From Crocinitomicaceae bacterium (GTDB lineage: Bacteria > Bacteroidota > Bacteroidia > Flavobacteriales_D > Crocinitomicaceae), in assembly GCA_025210175.1 (NCBI GenBank), contig JAOASF010000195.1:1-38870 (forward strand): 38,870 nucleotides of DNA, written 5' to 3'. Positions within the stretch are counted from its first letter, which is position 1. The number at the start of each line of letters is the position of its first letter. This document shows positions 9,539-17,437 of this stretch, piece after piece. The position numbers and the translations under genes were made by a program. The notes under the pieces are model-generated. The model was not told the DNA's origin. It made no database searches and saw only the letters and a list, made by a program, of their open reading frames with translations.

Positions 9539-9748
9539 CTATGCTTGCCAAGCTTTTTCCTCCAATTCTAAGAGTAGATCGAGAGGGATTTCAAAAACAG
9601 CTGCCATTTTAAGAGCAAGAATAGTTGAGAGGTTGAATTTTCCTTGTTCGATGGCATTGATGGTTTGGCGGCTAACTTGAACCTTCTCTGCTAATTCACC
9701 CTGTGTCCAAGATCGTCGAGCACGTTCTACTTTCAAATTATTCTTCAT
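9539..9748 (-). CDS. XRE-family helix-turn-helix regulator
   Basis: This 69 aa protein is almost entirely one Cro/C1-type helix-turn-helix (residues about 5-60). WTQGELAEKVQVSRQTINAIEQGK covers helices 2-3 of the domain, split here as WTQGELAEKV and QVSRQTINAIEQGK. It belongs to the small YozG/YgzD-like group that is often encoded with a small membrane protein, as here: its ATG lies 11 nt inside the end of the upstream membrane protein gene. It probably autoregulates through the tandem TAATTTACAA sites upstream of the pair. Confidence 0.85.
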   Translation of the reverse strand: MKNNLKVERARRSWTQGELAEKVQVSRQTINAIEQGKFNLSTILALKMAAVFEIPLDLLLELEEKAWQA

Positions 9749-10220
9749 GGCTCGATTTTTTTAAACGGAATAGCAAGTATTGAAAACGGACAATATGAAA
9801 AAGTAAAACCGTAAACATATTAAAAACCATGACCCAATAAAAATGACTATCGAAGGTGAACAGAACAGCAAAAAGTAGAATTGCATAGTTCAGATAGATT
9901 GCCCAAGTGAGCGACTCTCTTCGCAGTTGGGCGGTAAGTTCGTCTTCTACTTTTTCTTTTGAAAAACCTACCATGAATCCTCCAGCAATGATAAGTACAG
10001 AAGCGATTTCGTTAAGTACAGAATTGGTGACCAAGTAAAAAGGTCCCCACAAATGTTTATCAAAAACAGAGAGAAAAGAATCATTACCCAAAGAAAGCAT
10101 GGGGATTTGGAGTTGATCATCTCCTGTAATGATGTTGTATATGCCAGTCGCAATCCCGATAAGTAGAACGAACCATCCAGGTTTGCGATAGGAATGAGGA
10201 ATCAAAAGTCGAGTATTCAT
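9738..10220 (-). CDS. Four-helix membrane protein paired with XRE regulator
   Basis: This 160 aa protein has hydrophobic segments at about 15-32, 62-84, 105-123 and 127-148. It has no recognised catalytic motif. It overlaps the XRE regulator gene by 11 nt. Pairs of a short XRE regulator and a small integral membrane protein are common in Firmicutes and Bacteroidota; the membrane protein may modulate the regulator, but this is not shown by the sequence. The start codon lies 25-60 bp from a set of tandem operator-like repeats. Confidence 0.65.
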   Translation of the reverse strand: MNTRLLIPHSYRKPGWFVLLIGIATGIYNIITGDDQLQIPMLSLGNDSFLSVFDKHLWGPFYLVTNSVLNEIASVLIIAGGFMVGFSKEKVEDELTAQLRRESLTWAIYLNYAILLFAVLFTFDSHFYWVMVFNMFTVLLFHIVRFQYLLFRLKKSSHEE

Positions 10221-10240
10221 AGCCTTATTTTTTATTGTTA

Positions 10241-10294
10241 TGTCTAATTTACAATATGTAAAGTTTAATTTACAAAAAGTAATGTTAAATTGAC
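10241..10294 (-). promoter_or_regulatory. Tandem operator-like repeats upstream of the membrane protein/XRE pair
   Basis: TAATTTACAA occurs at 10245-10254 and again at 10266-10275, exactly 21 bp apart (two helical turns). Flanking gtctaattta (10242-10251) and ttaaattgac (10285-10294) mirror each other. The layout suits cooperative binding of a dimeric repressor, most simply the XRE protein of the same operon. Confidence 0.45.
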
Positions 10295-10440
10295 TTAAAT
10301 GAATTGAAATTTTCTATTTGAAAATAAAGGGGAAGTTTGTTTAATGACAGTAAGCTTAAACAAAGCTACAAATGACTTAAGCTCGTATTTATGTAGGGTT
10401 ATCGTTCTGTGAATCTATGGGGTATTTTGTTTCTTGATCC

Positions 10441-10872
10441 CAGTGGTACACATTAGACCATTCGGTTTTTGAGGTTTCCATTTGTTGATATAATTTTCAT
10501 TCGAACCACATGATACGACTTAGCATTATCCTACGTCTTAAGGTTAATTGATTTCTGGTGTTAGAAAGCTTTTGTCAGATCTGCATCGGCCACATGAAAT
10601 TAAGTGGTAAACATTCGACCATTCGGTTTTTGAAAGCTTAGTTGTAGCATTTTTCTCTAAACGGTTCAGGTGGGTGAATAGAGCATATGTCTTGATTCAT
10701 TGTACTAATAATTTATTTATATGGCTCTAATTCAATTGCTTAAGTATTTTTTTTCAAAGCCAGTGGTACACATTAGACCATTCGGTTTTGAGATTTCCAA
10801 TTATCAGGACAACCTTAGTTCAATCCACATAAGAATCAAGTGGTAAACATTCGACCATTCGGTAATTTGAGA
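10441..10872 (+). repeat. Cluster of alternating A/B repeats (four copies)
   Basis: Form A is cagtggtacacattagacc then attcggtttt (10441 and 10761). Form B is aagtggtaaacattcgacc then attcggt (10602 and 10838). The order is A-B-A-B, with starts 161, 159 and 77 bp apart. After each A copy comes ga(g/a)(g/a)tttcca, and before each B copy comes a related ccacat..a segment, so the array is a duplicated A-spacer-B unit with an internal deletion in the second. A fifth, A-like copy lies at 121-145. No open frame crosses the cluster. Confidence 0.8.
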
Positions 10873-10953
10873 TCGAGATTTTTTTTACCCATTACAATTC
10901 TCCCAAAGCCCTAAACCCCAGAACAAACTTCTCCTTCCCACGAAAATAAAGGC

Positions 10954-10983
10954 ACAAAAAAAGGGCGACCATCCGCGTCGCCC
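10954..10983 (-). terminator. rpoD intrinsic terminator
   Basis: On the minus strand GGGCGAC (loop of 7) pairs with GTCGCCC and runs into at least eight T residues, 25 nt past the rpoD stop. Confidence 0.88.
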
Positions 10984-11008
10984 TAAGCCTGTACTAGACT
11001 TTTTTCAC

Positions 11009-11878
11009 TTATCCTAAATACGACTTCAGCATTTTGCTTCTCGACGTATGTTTCAATCTTCTAATTGCTTTTTCTTTGATTTGTCGAACGCGCTCTCTTG
11101 TTAAATCGAATCGTTCTCCTATCTCCTCCAAAGTTAGTGGATATTTCCCATTCAACCCGTAATACAAGCGTAAGATTTCTCCTTCGCGCATAGTAAGGGT
11201 AGATAAAGAACGGTCAATGTCTTTGCGCAGTGATTCAATGATTAAGTCGTTTTCTGGACCAGGTAATGAGTCGTTCATCAGGACATCATACATGCTGGAA
11301 GAACTCTCATCCCCTTCAACCAAAGGTGCATCCATGGATACATGACGACCGTTCGAACTCATTGATTGACGAATTTCATCTGGCGTAACTTCAAGGTGCT
11401 CAGCCAACTCTTCTGCAGAAGGCGGACGTTCGTAGCGCTGCTCCAATTCCGAGAAAGCCTTGTTGATTTTATTGATGTTACCAATTTTGTTCAAAGGAAG
11501 TCGGACAATACGTGCTTGTTCTGCCAAAGCCTGCAAAATAGACTGGCGAATCCACCACACAGCGTAGGAAATGAATTTAAAACCACGGGTTTCATCGAAG
11601 CGCTCAGCGGCCTTGATCAAGCCCACATTTCCCTCGTTTATCAAGTCGGGTAGTGAAAGTCCTTGGTTTTGATATTGCTTGGAAACAGAAACCACAAAAC
11701 GAAGGTTGGCCTTGGTTAAACGTTCTAAGGCTCTTTTATCGCCTTGACGAATTTTTCTCGCTAATTCAACCTCCTCTTCTGCTGTAATCAAATCAACGCG
11801 ACCAATCTCCAATAAATACTTATCGAGGGATGCGGTTTCGCGGTTGGTTACCTGCTTTACAATTTTTAACTGTCTCAT
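11009..11878 (-). CDS. rpoD: RNA polymerase primary sigma factor (RpoD/SigA type)
   Basis: This 289 aa protein directs RNA polymerase to housekeeping promoters. Region 1.2 is at about residues 15-50 ([20 protein letters not shown]). Region 2 is at about 58-128, with the core-binding and -10 segment [20 protein letters not shown] and [15 protein letters not shown]. Region 3 is at about 140-215, and region 4 with the -35 helix-turn-helix at about 225-285 ([21 protein letters not shown]). There is no region 1.1, as is normal for Bacteroidota primary sigma factors, which are about 287 aa long. It is a single-gene unit with its own terminator. The matching TAnnTTTG promoters appear elsewhere in the window. 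Confidence 0.95.
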   Translation of the reverse strand: MRQLKIVKQVTNRETASLDKYLLEIGRVDLITAEEEVELARKIRQGDKRALERLTKANLRFVVSVSKQYQNQGLSLPDLINEGNVGLIKAAERFDETRGFKFISYAVWWIRQSILQALAEQARIVRLPLNKIGNINKINKAFSELEQRYERPPSAEELAEHLEVTPDEIRQSMSSNGRHVSMDAPLVEGDESSSSMYDVLMNDSLPGPENDLIIESLRKDIDRSLSTLTMREGEILRLYYGLNGKYPLTLEEIGERFDLTRERVRQIKEKAIRRLKHTSRSKMLKSYLG

Positions 11879-12105
11879 ATCCTATTCACTTTAAACGATT
11901 AACCTACTACCTATTAGACGATAAAATAAGAAAAAAAGTTGTGTTTTTTTTGTTAATTAATAAAAATATTATTATAACTCCTCGTCAATGCATTGTAAAA
12001 TGAGCGCAATCAGTAGAGTAGAGAGGGAAAATTAATTGGAAAATCCGGTTCTTTTTTAATCCATACTTCATACAAACGGGACGTGGACTATCCATTGTGA
12101 ATGCG

Positions 12106-12113
12106 TAAATTTG
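12106..12113 (+). promoter_or_regulatory. TAnnTTTG box immediately before the phosphatase ATG
   Basis: TAAATTTG is a perfect match to the Bacteroidota -7 consensus and ends 4 nt before the ATG at 12118. The start of transcription would fall at or next to the start codon, suggesting a leaderless mRNA. No TTG stands 19 nt upstream. Confidence 0.5.
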
Positions 12114-12117
12114 CCAC

Positions 12118-12579
12118 ATGAAAATTTTAATGGTTTGTCTTGGAAACATTTGTCGTTCACCGTTAGCAGACGGTTTGTTGCGCAAAAAAGTGGAAGAGAA
12201 AGGGCTAAATGTAACGGTAGACTCTGCGGGCACTTCGTCTTATCACATTGGCTCTGAGCCTGATACCAGAACACAGGAAAATGCCCTCAAACATGGAGTG
12301 GACTTGAGTTTTTTGCGTGCAAGACAGTTTTCCAAATCGGATTTTCAGGACTTTGATCGCATTTATGCCATGGACAATAGCAATGTGTTTAACATTCTAC
12401 AAATGGCTCAATCGGATGCGGATAAAGAAAAGGTGAAATTGCTCTTGGATTTGATTCCAGAACAACACAACAAGGAGGTTCCAGATCCTTATTATGGAGG
12501 AGAGCAAGGTTTTGAGAAAGTTTTTCAGTTAGTCGATAAGGCTACAGATATCTTAATAGAGGAGTTAGAGAACGCATAA
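12118..12579 (+). CDS. Low-molecular-weight protein-tyrosine phosphatase
   Basis: This 153 aa protein hydrolyses phosphotyrosine in the cytoplasm. The P-loop CLGNICRS (nucleophile Cys7, Arg13) stands at the N-terminus and the general acid is Asp123 in DPYYGG, the usual positions in this family. Length and all key residues are normal, so the enzyme should be active. Its stop overlaps the next gene's start by one base (TAATG); it heads a run of four closely packed genes (12118-14652). Substrates are unknown; homologues act on polysaccharide kinases or as arginine phosphatases. Confidence 0.92.
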   Translation: MKILMVCLGNICRSPLADGLLRKKVEEKGLNVTVDSAGTSSYHIGSEPDTRTQENALKHGVDLSFLRARQFSKSDFQDFDRIYAMDNSNVFNILQMAQSDADKEKVKLLLDLIPEQHNKEVPDPYYGGEQGFEKVFQLVDKATDILIEELENA

Positions 12580-13304
12580 TGTCAAAAGTTAAAGTAGGTC
12601 GCTTATTCTTGTTGCCGTGCACCTTGGGTGGTGAGCAAATCAATGATGTTATACCAACGGAGGTACAGCAAATTTCCGCGTCTTTGCGTGTATTTGCAGT
12701 AGAGAATATTAAAACAGCCAGACGATTCTTGCGAAAATTGGATCGCGAATTTCCTATCGATGATAGTCAGTTTTTTATCCTGAACAAACGTACCAATAAA
12801 GAAGATTTGCAAAATGTGGTGAATCAATTGTTGGCGGGTATGGATATCGGAATATTATCAGAGGCGGGCTGTCCGGGTATTGCCGACCCTGGAGCGGACT
12901 TGGTTGCCCTAGCTCATCAACACGGTGTTCATATTGCTCCAACAGTGGGGCCATCTTCTATCTTGTTGACCTTGATGGGGAGCGGATTCAATGGACAAAG
13001 CTTTGCGTTCCACGGCTATTTGCCGAAGGACAGAAAAGATCGCATCAAGAAGTTGAAGGATTTGGAATACAATGTCACGCGAACGGGTTTTACCAATTTA
13101 TTCATGGATACACCGTTTCGAAACATGAACGTATTGGACGATTTATTGAACGAATTGGGCGATCAAACCGAGTTGTGTATTGCGTCTAATTTGACCTGTC
13201 ACAATCAGCGTATTGAAACCATGACCGTTGAAAAGTGGAGAGAACATGCCTATGATTTGGCAAAGAGTCCGACCATGTTTGCGATTGGTAAAAGTGTTAT
13301 TTAA
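12579..13304 (+). CDS. SAM-dependent tetrapyrrole-methylase family protein (RsmI-like)
   Basis: This 241 aa protein has the tetrapyrrole methylase fold. SEAGCPGIADPGADLV (about residues 94-109) is the glycine-rich SAM-binding loop shared with RsmI, which 2'-O-methylates C1402 of 16S rRNA. APTVGPSSILLTLMGSG follows (about 127-143). The N-terminus (KVKVGRLFLLPCTLGG) differs from RsmI proper; this shorter group is common in Bacteroidota beside or in place of RsmI. The rRNA role is therefore likely but not certain. The gene overlaps the phosphatase gene by 1 nt and precedes the aminopeptidase gene by 20 nt. Confidence 0.8.
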   Translation: MSKVKVGRLFLLPCTLGGEQINDVIPTEVQQISASLRVFAVENIKTARRFLRKLDREFPIDDSQFFILNKRTNKEDLQNVVNQLLAGMDIGILSEAGCPGIADPGADLVALAHQHGVHIAPTVGPSSILLTLMGSGFNGQSFAFHGYLPKDRKDRIKKLKDLEYNVTRTGFTNLFMDTPFRNMNVLDDLLNELGDQTELCIASNLTCHNQRIETMTVEKWREHAYDLAKSPTMFAIGKSVI

Positions 13305-13324
13305 TGGGAGTTTTTAATCGGAAT

Positions 13325-14104
13325 ATGATTCTATATAAAACGAAAGAAGAAATTGAAATCATGCGTCAAGCGGCGCAAGTGGTGAGCTGAACTTTGGGGA
13401 AAATTGCTGAACGCATTGCTCCAGGTGTTACACCTAAAGAGTTGGATCAATTTGCGGAAGATTACATTCATTCGCAAGATGCAGTGCCTGGATTTAAGGG
13501 ATTGTACGGCTGTCCATCTACCTTATTGATTTCGGTGAATGAACAGGTGGTTCACGGATTGCCAACAGATAAACCTTTGCAAGAAGGAGATGTTGTGTCG
13601 ATCGATTGTGGTGCAGTTTACAAAGGATATTACGGCGATCACGCCTATACTTTTGCCTTGGGTGAAGTAGGCGAGGAAAAGCGTCAATTGTTGAAGGTAA
13701 CGGAGGAATGTTTGTACTTGGGAATCGAGCAAGCATGTGCCGGAAACCGAATTGAAGATATAGGTTGGGCGATACAAACACATGCCGAGAAACACGGTTA
13801 TGGTGTGGTTCGCGACTTGGTTGGACATGGATTGGGAAAGACCTTGCACGAAGATCCACAAGTTCCGAATTACGGTCGCAGAGGTCGCGGAAAGAAAATC
13901 ATGAATGGGTTAACCATAGCCATCGAACCCATGATCAATATGGGGACCGAAAAAGTGGTGCAATTGGATGATAACTGGACGATTGTTACTGAAGACGGTT
14001 TGCCAAGTGCTCATTTCGAACACGACATCGCAGTAGTTGACGGAAAGCCAGTTATTCTATCCACATTCGATTATATCCTTGAAGCTCTTGCCAAAAGAGT
14101 ATGA
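13325..14104 (+). CDS. map: Type I methionine aminopeptidase interrupted by an in-frame TGA at codon 22
   Basis: From the ATG at 13325 the frame reads MILYKTKEEIEIMRQAAQVVS, then TGA (13388-13390), then TLGKIAERIAPG and the rest of a normal enzyme of 259 residues. The reading frame is unchanged across the stop, so this is a substitution and not an indel. All five metal ligands are present in SIDCGAVYKGYYGDHAY (two Asp), GHGLGKTLHEDP (His), AIEPMINMG (Glu) and FEHDIAVV (Glu). The enzyme removes the initiator Met from new proteins and is normally essential. As read, translation must stop at codon 22; a restart at TTG 13394 would give an almost complete 236 aa domain lacking the first helix. CGA (Arg) to TGA is the simplest origin. 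The 3' end overlaps the next gene (ATGA). Confidence 0.85.
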
Positions 14105-14652
14105 ATGAAGTAAAGACCTTTCGAGGAGTTTTCTTGGCCCTGGTATTTTACGGAGCGTATGAGCTTTTTGTCTCGTCCAATTTCGTTTTACCACTGCCTA
14201 TTTTCGAATTGGTCTTATTGGTTCTTTCTTTGATCCTTTTTAAAGAAAGAAACAAGATTGGAACCCTGTGGGCCATCATGCCTGTGTTGACCTTTCTGTT
14301 TTATGTTCTTTCACGATCTTATAATTACAGTTTCGTTCTCAAAAACGAGAATTTATTATCGCTCGATCAAAGTGGGGTTTTGGATGGTATCTATGTTTTT
14401 TTCATGCTGGCCTTGTTGGTTTGGCAGGCATTGGAATTGAAGCCAGAAAAGAAGTTGGGATGGATGATGTTTTCAGTCCCTTGTTTGATTCTTGATAGTC
14501 TTTTTCCAATGATGGGATTGATCACTTTGACCTTTTTACCAAACATTATAATACACATTCAAAACAAGAAAATAATGGAGGAAGGAAACTCTATTTGGTT
14601 GTATTTCATCCTCTTGGAATTGGCCCGTGTTTTGACCCTTCAATTTTTATGA
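14101..14652 (+). CDS. Polytopic membrane protein of unknown function
   Basis: This 183 aa protein has about six hydrophobic helices (about 8-24, 30-46, 53-72, 93-112, 119-150 and 163-180). I recognise no family or catalytic residues. Its ATG overlaps the TGA of the aminopeptidase gene (ATGA), indicating translational coupling, and it closes the four-gene operon. Confidence 0.65.
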   Translation: MNEVKTFRGVFLALVFYGAYELFVSSNFVLPLPIFELVLLVLSLILFKERNKIGTLWAIMPVLTFLFYVLSRSYNYSFVLKNENLLSLDQSGVLDGIYVFFMLALLVWQALELKPEKKLGWMMFSVPCLILDSLFPMMGLITLTFLPNIIIHIQNKKIMEEGNSIWLYFILLELARVLTLQFL

Positions 14653-14670
14653 TTTTTTCCTTCAATACGC

Positions 14671-14700
14671 TTGGACTAATGTAGGATATTGCTAATTTTG
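14671..14700 (+). promoter_or_regulatory. Consensus Bacteroidota promoter of tRNA-Ser
   Basis: TTG at 14671-14673, a 19-nt spacer, and TAATTTTG at 14693-14700 match the TTG-N19-TAnnTTTG consensus exactly. The box ends 32 nt before the mature tRNA 5' end. Confidence 0.8.
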
Positions 14701-14732
14701 CCTCCCGATCCAATCGGAGGTTCAATAGAACA

Positions 14733-14819
14733 GGAGGGATGGGTGAGTGGCTGAAACCACCAGCTTGCTAAACTGACGTACGGGTAACTGTACCGCGGGT
14801 TCGAATCCCGCTCTCTCCG
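14733..14819 (+). tRNA. tRNA-Ser (anticodon GCU)
   Basis: Acceptor stem GGAGGGA pairs with TCTCTCC (one G-T pair), with discriminator G at 14819. The D stem is GGT/ACC, the anticodon loop TTGCTAA gives GCU, a long variable arm (GTAC/GTAC stem) is typical of serine tRNAs, and the T arm is GCGGG-TTCGAAT-CCCGC. CCA is not encoded. Oddly, the anticodon stem CCAGC/ACTGA has A-C mismatches at its first and last pair. The gene borders the mobile element starting at 15069 and may contain its attachment site. Confidence 0.92.
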
Positions 14820-14842
14820 CATCGATCGAAACAAATCGAACT

Positions 14843-14877
14843 AAAACCCCAAAAAACACACGTTTTTTGGGGTTTTT
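14843..14877 (+). terminator. Strong terminator after tRNA-Ser
   Basis: A 15-bp perfect stem (AAAACCCCAAAAAAC / GTTTTTTGGGGTTTT, loop acac) ends in a T tract, 24 nt past the tRNA. Confidence 0.9.
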
Positions 14878-15068
14878 CTTTGAATATCCCCCCTAAAACA
14901 AACCAAAAGAACACAAATAAAAGGTGTGATATTTGGGGCACTCATTAAACTAATAAATTCGGTGCACCCAAAATCGCTACAAAGTAAGTGTAGCAAGGGG
15001 TTCAAAAAATAAACATCTTGATTTCGTGTATTTGAGCTAATAGATTTGTTAACTCTAAAGAATGCACT

Positions 15069-16298
15069 ATGCAATCAAATTTAAAACTCAATTTTCTGCT
15101 CAAGAAAAGCAGATTTGAACCAGGAATGGGCAGTATCATTGTCCGTCTGCGTGTGAATGGCCAACGTGTCGAGTTCAGTACCGGTCGAAAATGCCCAATT
15201 GAAAAATGGGATTCACGTCGACAAAGCTTCAAAGGGAATACCCTCGAATCGCAAAAGTTCAATCAGTACCTTAAGGAATTGGAATTGAAGTTGTACGACA
15301 TCCAAAGTCAACTGATGCGCCAGGGAGGTGACTATTCTGTTTTGGACATCAAGAATACCTTTTTCGGAGAAGGAAAAGAAGTCCATTACTTACTGGATGT
15401 ATTTCAAGACCACAACCGAAGAATGAAGGAACTGATTGGCGCTGAATTTGCCCGAGCAACCTGGGTGAAGTATGAAACCACCTTGAGCCATTTGCGCGAT
15501 TTTATTTCCGAAAAAATGAAGCTCAAGGATATCGACATTCAAAAAGTCAATCACTCCTTTATCGTGGAATTGGAATATTACATGCGGTCGGTCAAGAAGT
15601 GTTCGCACAACTCAACACACAAGTACCTGCGTAACATCAACAAGATCATTCGAATCTGTATCAAGAATCAATGGTTGCAGCATTCGCCTTTTGCCAATTT
15701 CAAAACAAGCTTGAAGGAAGTCAATCGTGTTTTTCTCTCCGAGGAAGAAATCGATCGCTTGGCGAAAAAGACCTTCAAAAGCGAACGTATGAATACGGTA
15801 AAAGATACATTTCTGTTCAGTTGTTACACAGGTCTGGCTTACATAGATATCTATGATTTGACCATGGATCAAATTCAGTTAAACATCCGTAAGGAGCGAT
15901 GGATTTTCACCAAACGTCGTAAAACGAATATCGTTTGCAGCATTCCTCTCTTGCCCATGGCAGAAGAAATTTTAGAGAAATACAACGATCACCCAAAACG
16001 CAAGGATGCAAACAAAGTCCTTCCAGTATTGAGTAATCAAAAAACGAACGAGTATTTGAAAGAAATAGCAGACTTGTGTGGCATCGATAAGGAGCTGACT
16101 TTTCATATTGCTCGTCATACCTTTGCCACAACGATTACATTAACCAATGGCGTCCCTATCGAAAGTGTGAGCAAAATGCTCGGTCACCGTAACCTGCGAA
16201 CGACTCAACATTACGCCAAAATCATCGATCAAAAAGTAGGGGAAGACATGAATAAACTCAAGGAAGTTTTATTGAAAAAGCGTTCGATGGGGGCATAA
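15069..16298 (+). CDS. Tyrosine recombinase (Bacteroidota element integrase)
   Basis: This 409 aa integrase has an arm-binding domain at about residues 1-90, a SAM-like core-binding domain at about 105-205 and a catalytic domain at about 220-400. Visible catalytic residues are Lys in the TKRRKTN hairpin (about 282-285), His346-x-x-Arg349 in HIARH, His373 in LGHRNLRT and nucleophile Tyr382 in QHYAKI. The usual first Arg is replaced by Ala257 in YTGLAYIDI. Loss of this Arg is known for IntDOT-type integrases of Bacteroidota conjugative elements, so activity is not excluded. It is the first gene after tRNA-Ser and points away from it, the expected position for an element integrated at the tRNA. 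It is not an integron IntI: I see no IntI-specific insert. Confidence 0.9.
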   Translation: MQSNLKLNFLLKKSRFEPGMGSIIVRLRVNGQRVEFSTGRKCPIEKWDSRRQSFKGNTLESQKFNQYLKELELKLYDIQSQLMRQGGDYSVLDIKNTFFGEGKEVHYLLDVFQDHNRRMKELIGAEFARATWVKYETTLSHLRDFISEKMKLKDIDIQKVNHSFIVELEYYMRSVKKCSHNSTHKYLRNINKIIRICIKNQWLQHSPFANFKTSLKEVNRVFLSEEEIDRLAKKTFKSERMNTVKDTFLFSCYTGLAYIDIYDLTMDQIQLNIRKERWIFTKRRKTNIVCSIPLLPMAEEILEKYNDHPKRKDANKVLPVLSNQKTNEYLKEIADLCGIDKELTFHIARHTFATTITLTNGVPIESVSKMLGHRNLRTTQHYAKIIDQKVGEDMNKLKEVLLKKRSMGA

Positions 16299-16437
16299 TT
16301 TTAACAATAACAGATAATGTTGTGAAGCACTCTTGTCTTCAGCGTTTAGATGTATTCGCTAGTAAGATTTTGATTTTCAAATTGAAAATATGCTTAAATT
16401 TAGGCTATCATTGGGATTGGTAATAATTATGCTAGCA

Positions 16438-16470
16438 GAAAACCTTCAAATAATATTGGAGGTTTTTTTA
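16438..16470 (+). terminator. Terminator-like hairpin just upstream of rteC
   Basis: AACCTTCAA pairs with TTGGAGGTT (one T-G pair) around a short AT loop and is followed by seven T residues. It ends 23 nt before the rteC ATG, so it could end integrase transcripts or act as an attenuator for rteC. Confidence 0.6.
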
Positions 16471-16492
16471 TGTTTGGCAACCAATTATTACT

Positions 16493-17326
16493 ATGAGTAC
16501 TGAATTAACCGATCGGTTGCAAAAAATAGGCATTGATGTGTCTGCCTGCACCGAAGTGATTGCTACAACGAATATGGAGGAGTGTAGGCAACTTCTCAAA
16601 AAAACGGAAACCAACTGGAATCATTTTCAAAAAAAGGTCAAGGATCTGTGTTTGCAGAATGTAGAGGAGGAGATTTTCTTTTACAAAGAAATCAAACCAA
16701 ACTTTCATTATCCTTTCGTCTTTTATTCCTATTTAAAACACTTCTTGGGACGTTATCAAGTTTTGAATCCAAAAGGACAACAAGGTTGGATTAGGAAATG
16801 CCTGCGGACTATCGAAGGGTTTTATCAAGAGAATCGAGGTTTTTTAACCTATTTGGCCATGCATGAAAAGCACATGGATCATGTTTACTTTTCTTTTCGT
16901 GAGGAACCGAAGCTTATGCTAGATGCAGATCAAATTATTCTACCCTTTGATTTCGGCTTTCAAAATCGCTATGATCTCCAATTAACGTATTTTCTGACGT
17001 TCCGTAAGGCAGAAAAATTTCTGAAGGAACTGAAAAATGAAAAGCAACCGAAAGAAAATGTGTTTCAATCCGAATTGAAATGGACCGGTTCTAAGTCGGC
17101 CTTCAATGAGTTGATTTATGCCTTGCACCAATCCAAAGCCATCAGCAAGGGCGAGTTGTCCATCAATCAATTGATTCCAGCCATCTCTTCCTTTTTCAAC
17201 TTGGATCCTGGCGATTATTACAAATCCATCAACGAAATTAAAAACCGTAAAAAAGAACGCACCAAGTTCTTGAATCAACTGGTGGCTACTTTGGAAGAAA
17301 AATTCGAGTCAGATGATCGTTTTTAA
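16493..17326 (+). CDS. rteC: RteC-family element regulator
   Basis: This 277 aa protein matches RteC in its N-terminal half (EEEIFFYKEIKPNFHYPFVFYS, here split as EEEIFFYKEIKPNF and HYPFVFYS) and in its C-terminal winged-helix region (about 180-270, KWTGSKSAFNELIYALHQS). In Bacteroides conjugative transposons RteC activates the excision genes; here it follows the integrase and a terminator-like hairpin. A similar role in switching on excision or replication of this element is inferred. Stem-loop 17361-17384 follows the gene. Confidence 0.8.
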   Translation: MSTELTDRLQKIGIDVSACTEVIATTNMEECRQLLKKTETNWNHFQKKVKDLCLQNVEEEIFFYKEIKPNFHYPFVFYSYLKHFLGRYQVLNPKGQQGWIRKCLRTIEGFYQENRGFLTYLAMHEKHMDHVYFSFREEPKLMLDADQIILPFDFGFQNRYDLQLTYFLTFRKAEKFLKELKNEKQPKENVFQSELKWTGSKSAFNELIYALHQSKAISKGELSINQLIPAISSFFNLDPGDYYKSINEIKNRKKERTKFLNQLVATLEEKFESDDRF

Positions 17327-17360
17327 TGGCTTGATTGTGAGTTAAGTCTGTTTTTATTTT

Positions 17361-17384
17361 CCCGTAGTTCGGTCGGACTACGGG
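17361..17384 (+). terminator. Stem-loop between rteC and the helix-turn-helix gene
   Basis: CCCGTAGT pairs with ACTACGGG around an eight-base loop that itself contains CG/CG. There is no T tract after it on the + strand, but four T residues precede it, so it may be a terminator or a processing element. Confidence 0.45.
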
Positions 17385-17437
17385 AATCTCCCTCTTTTCC
17401 TACAGGAATTTTACTGCCATAACAAACACTCTATTTT

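Larger units (their letters stand above)
10221..11008. other. Intergenic region of 788 bp with operator sites, A/B repeats and the rpoD terminator
   Basis: I see no gene. The left end holds the tandem operator, the middle (10441-10872) holds four copies of a short repeat listed separately, and the right end holds the rpoD terminator. The remaining sequence is AT-rich and featureless. Confidence 0.6.

Noticed and set aside
10441-10872. Possible CRISPR array
   Set aside because: Copies alternate between two forms, spacing is 161, 159 and 77 bp, and no cas gene is present.
13388-13390. Selenocysteine or reassigned TGA in map
   Set aside because: Cys/Sec is not expected at this position, no SECIS-like hairpin is evident just after it, and TGA ends several other genes here normally.
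15069-16298. Integron integrase
   Set aside because: The protein has an N-terminal arm-binding domain and RteC neighbour typical of Bacteroidota elements, no IntI-type insert, and no attI-like site beside it.
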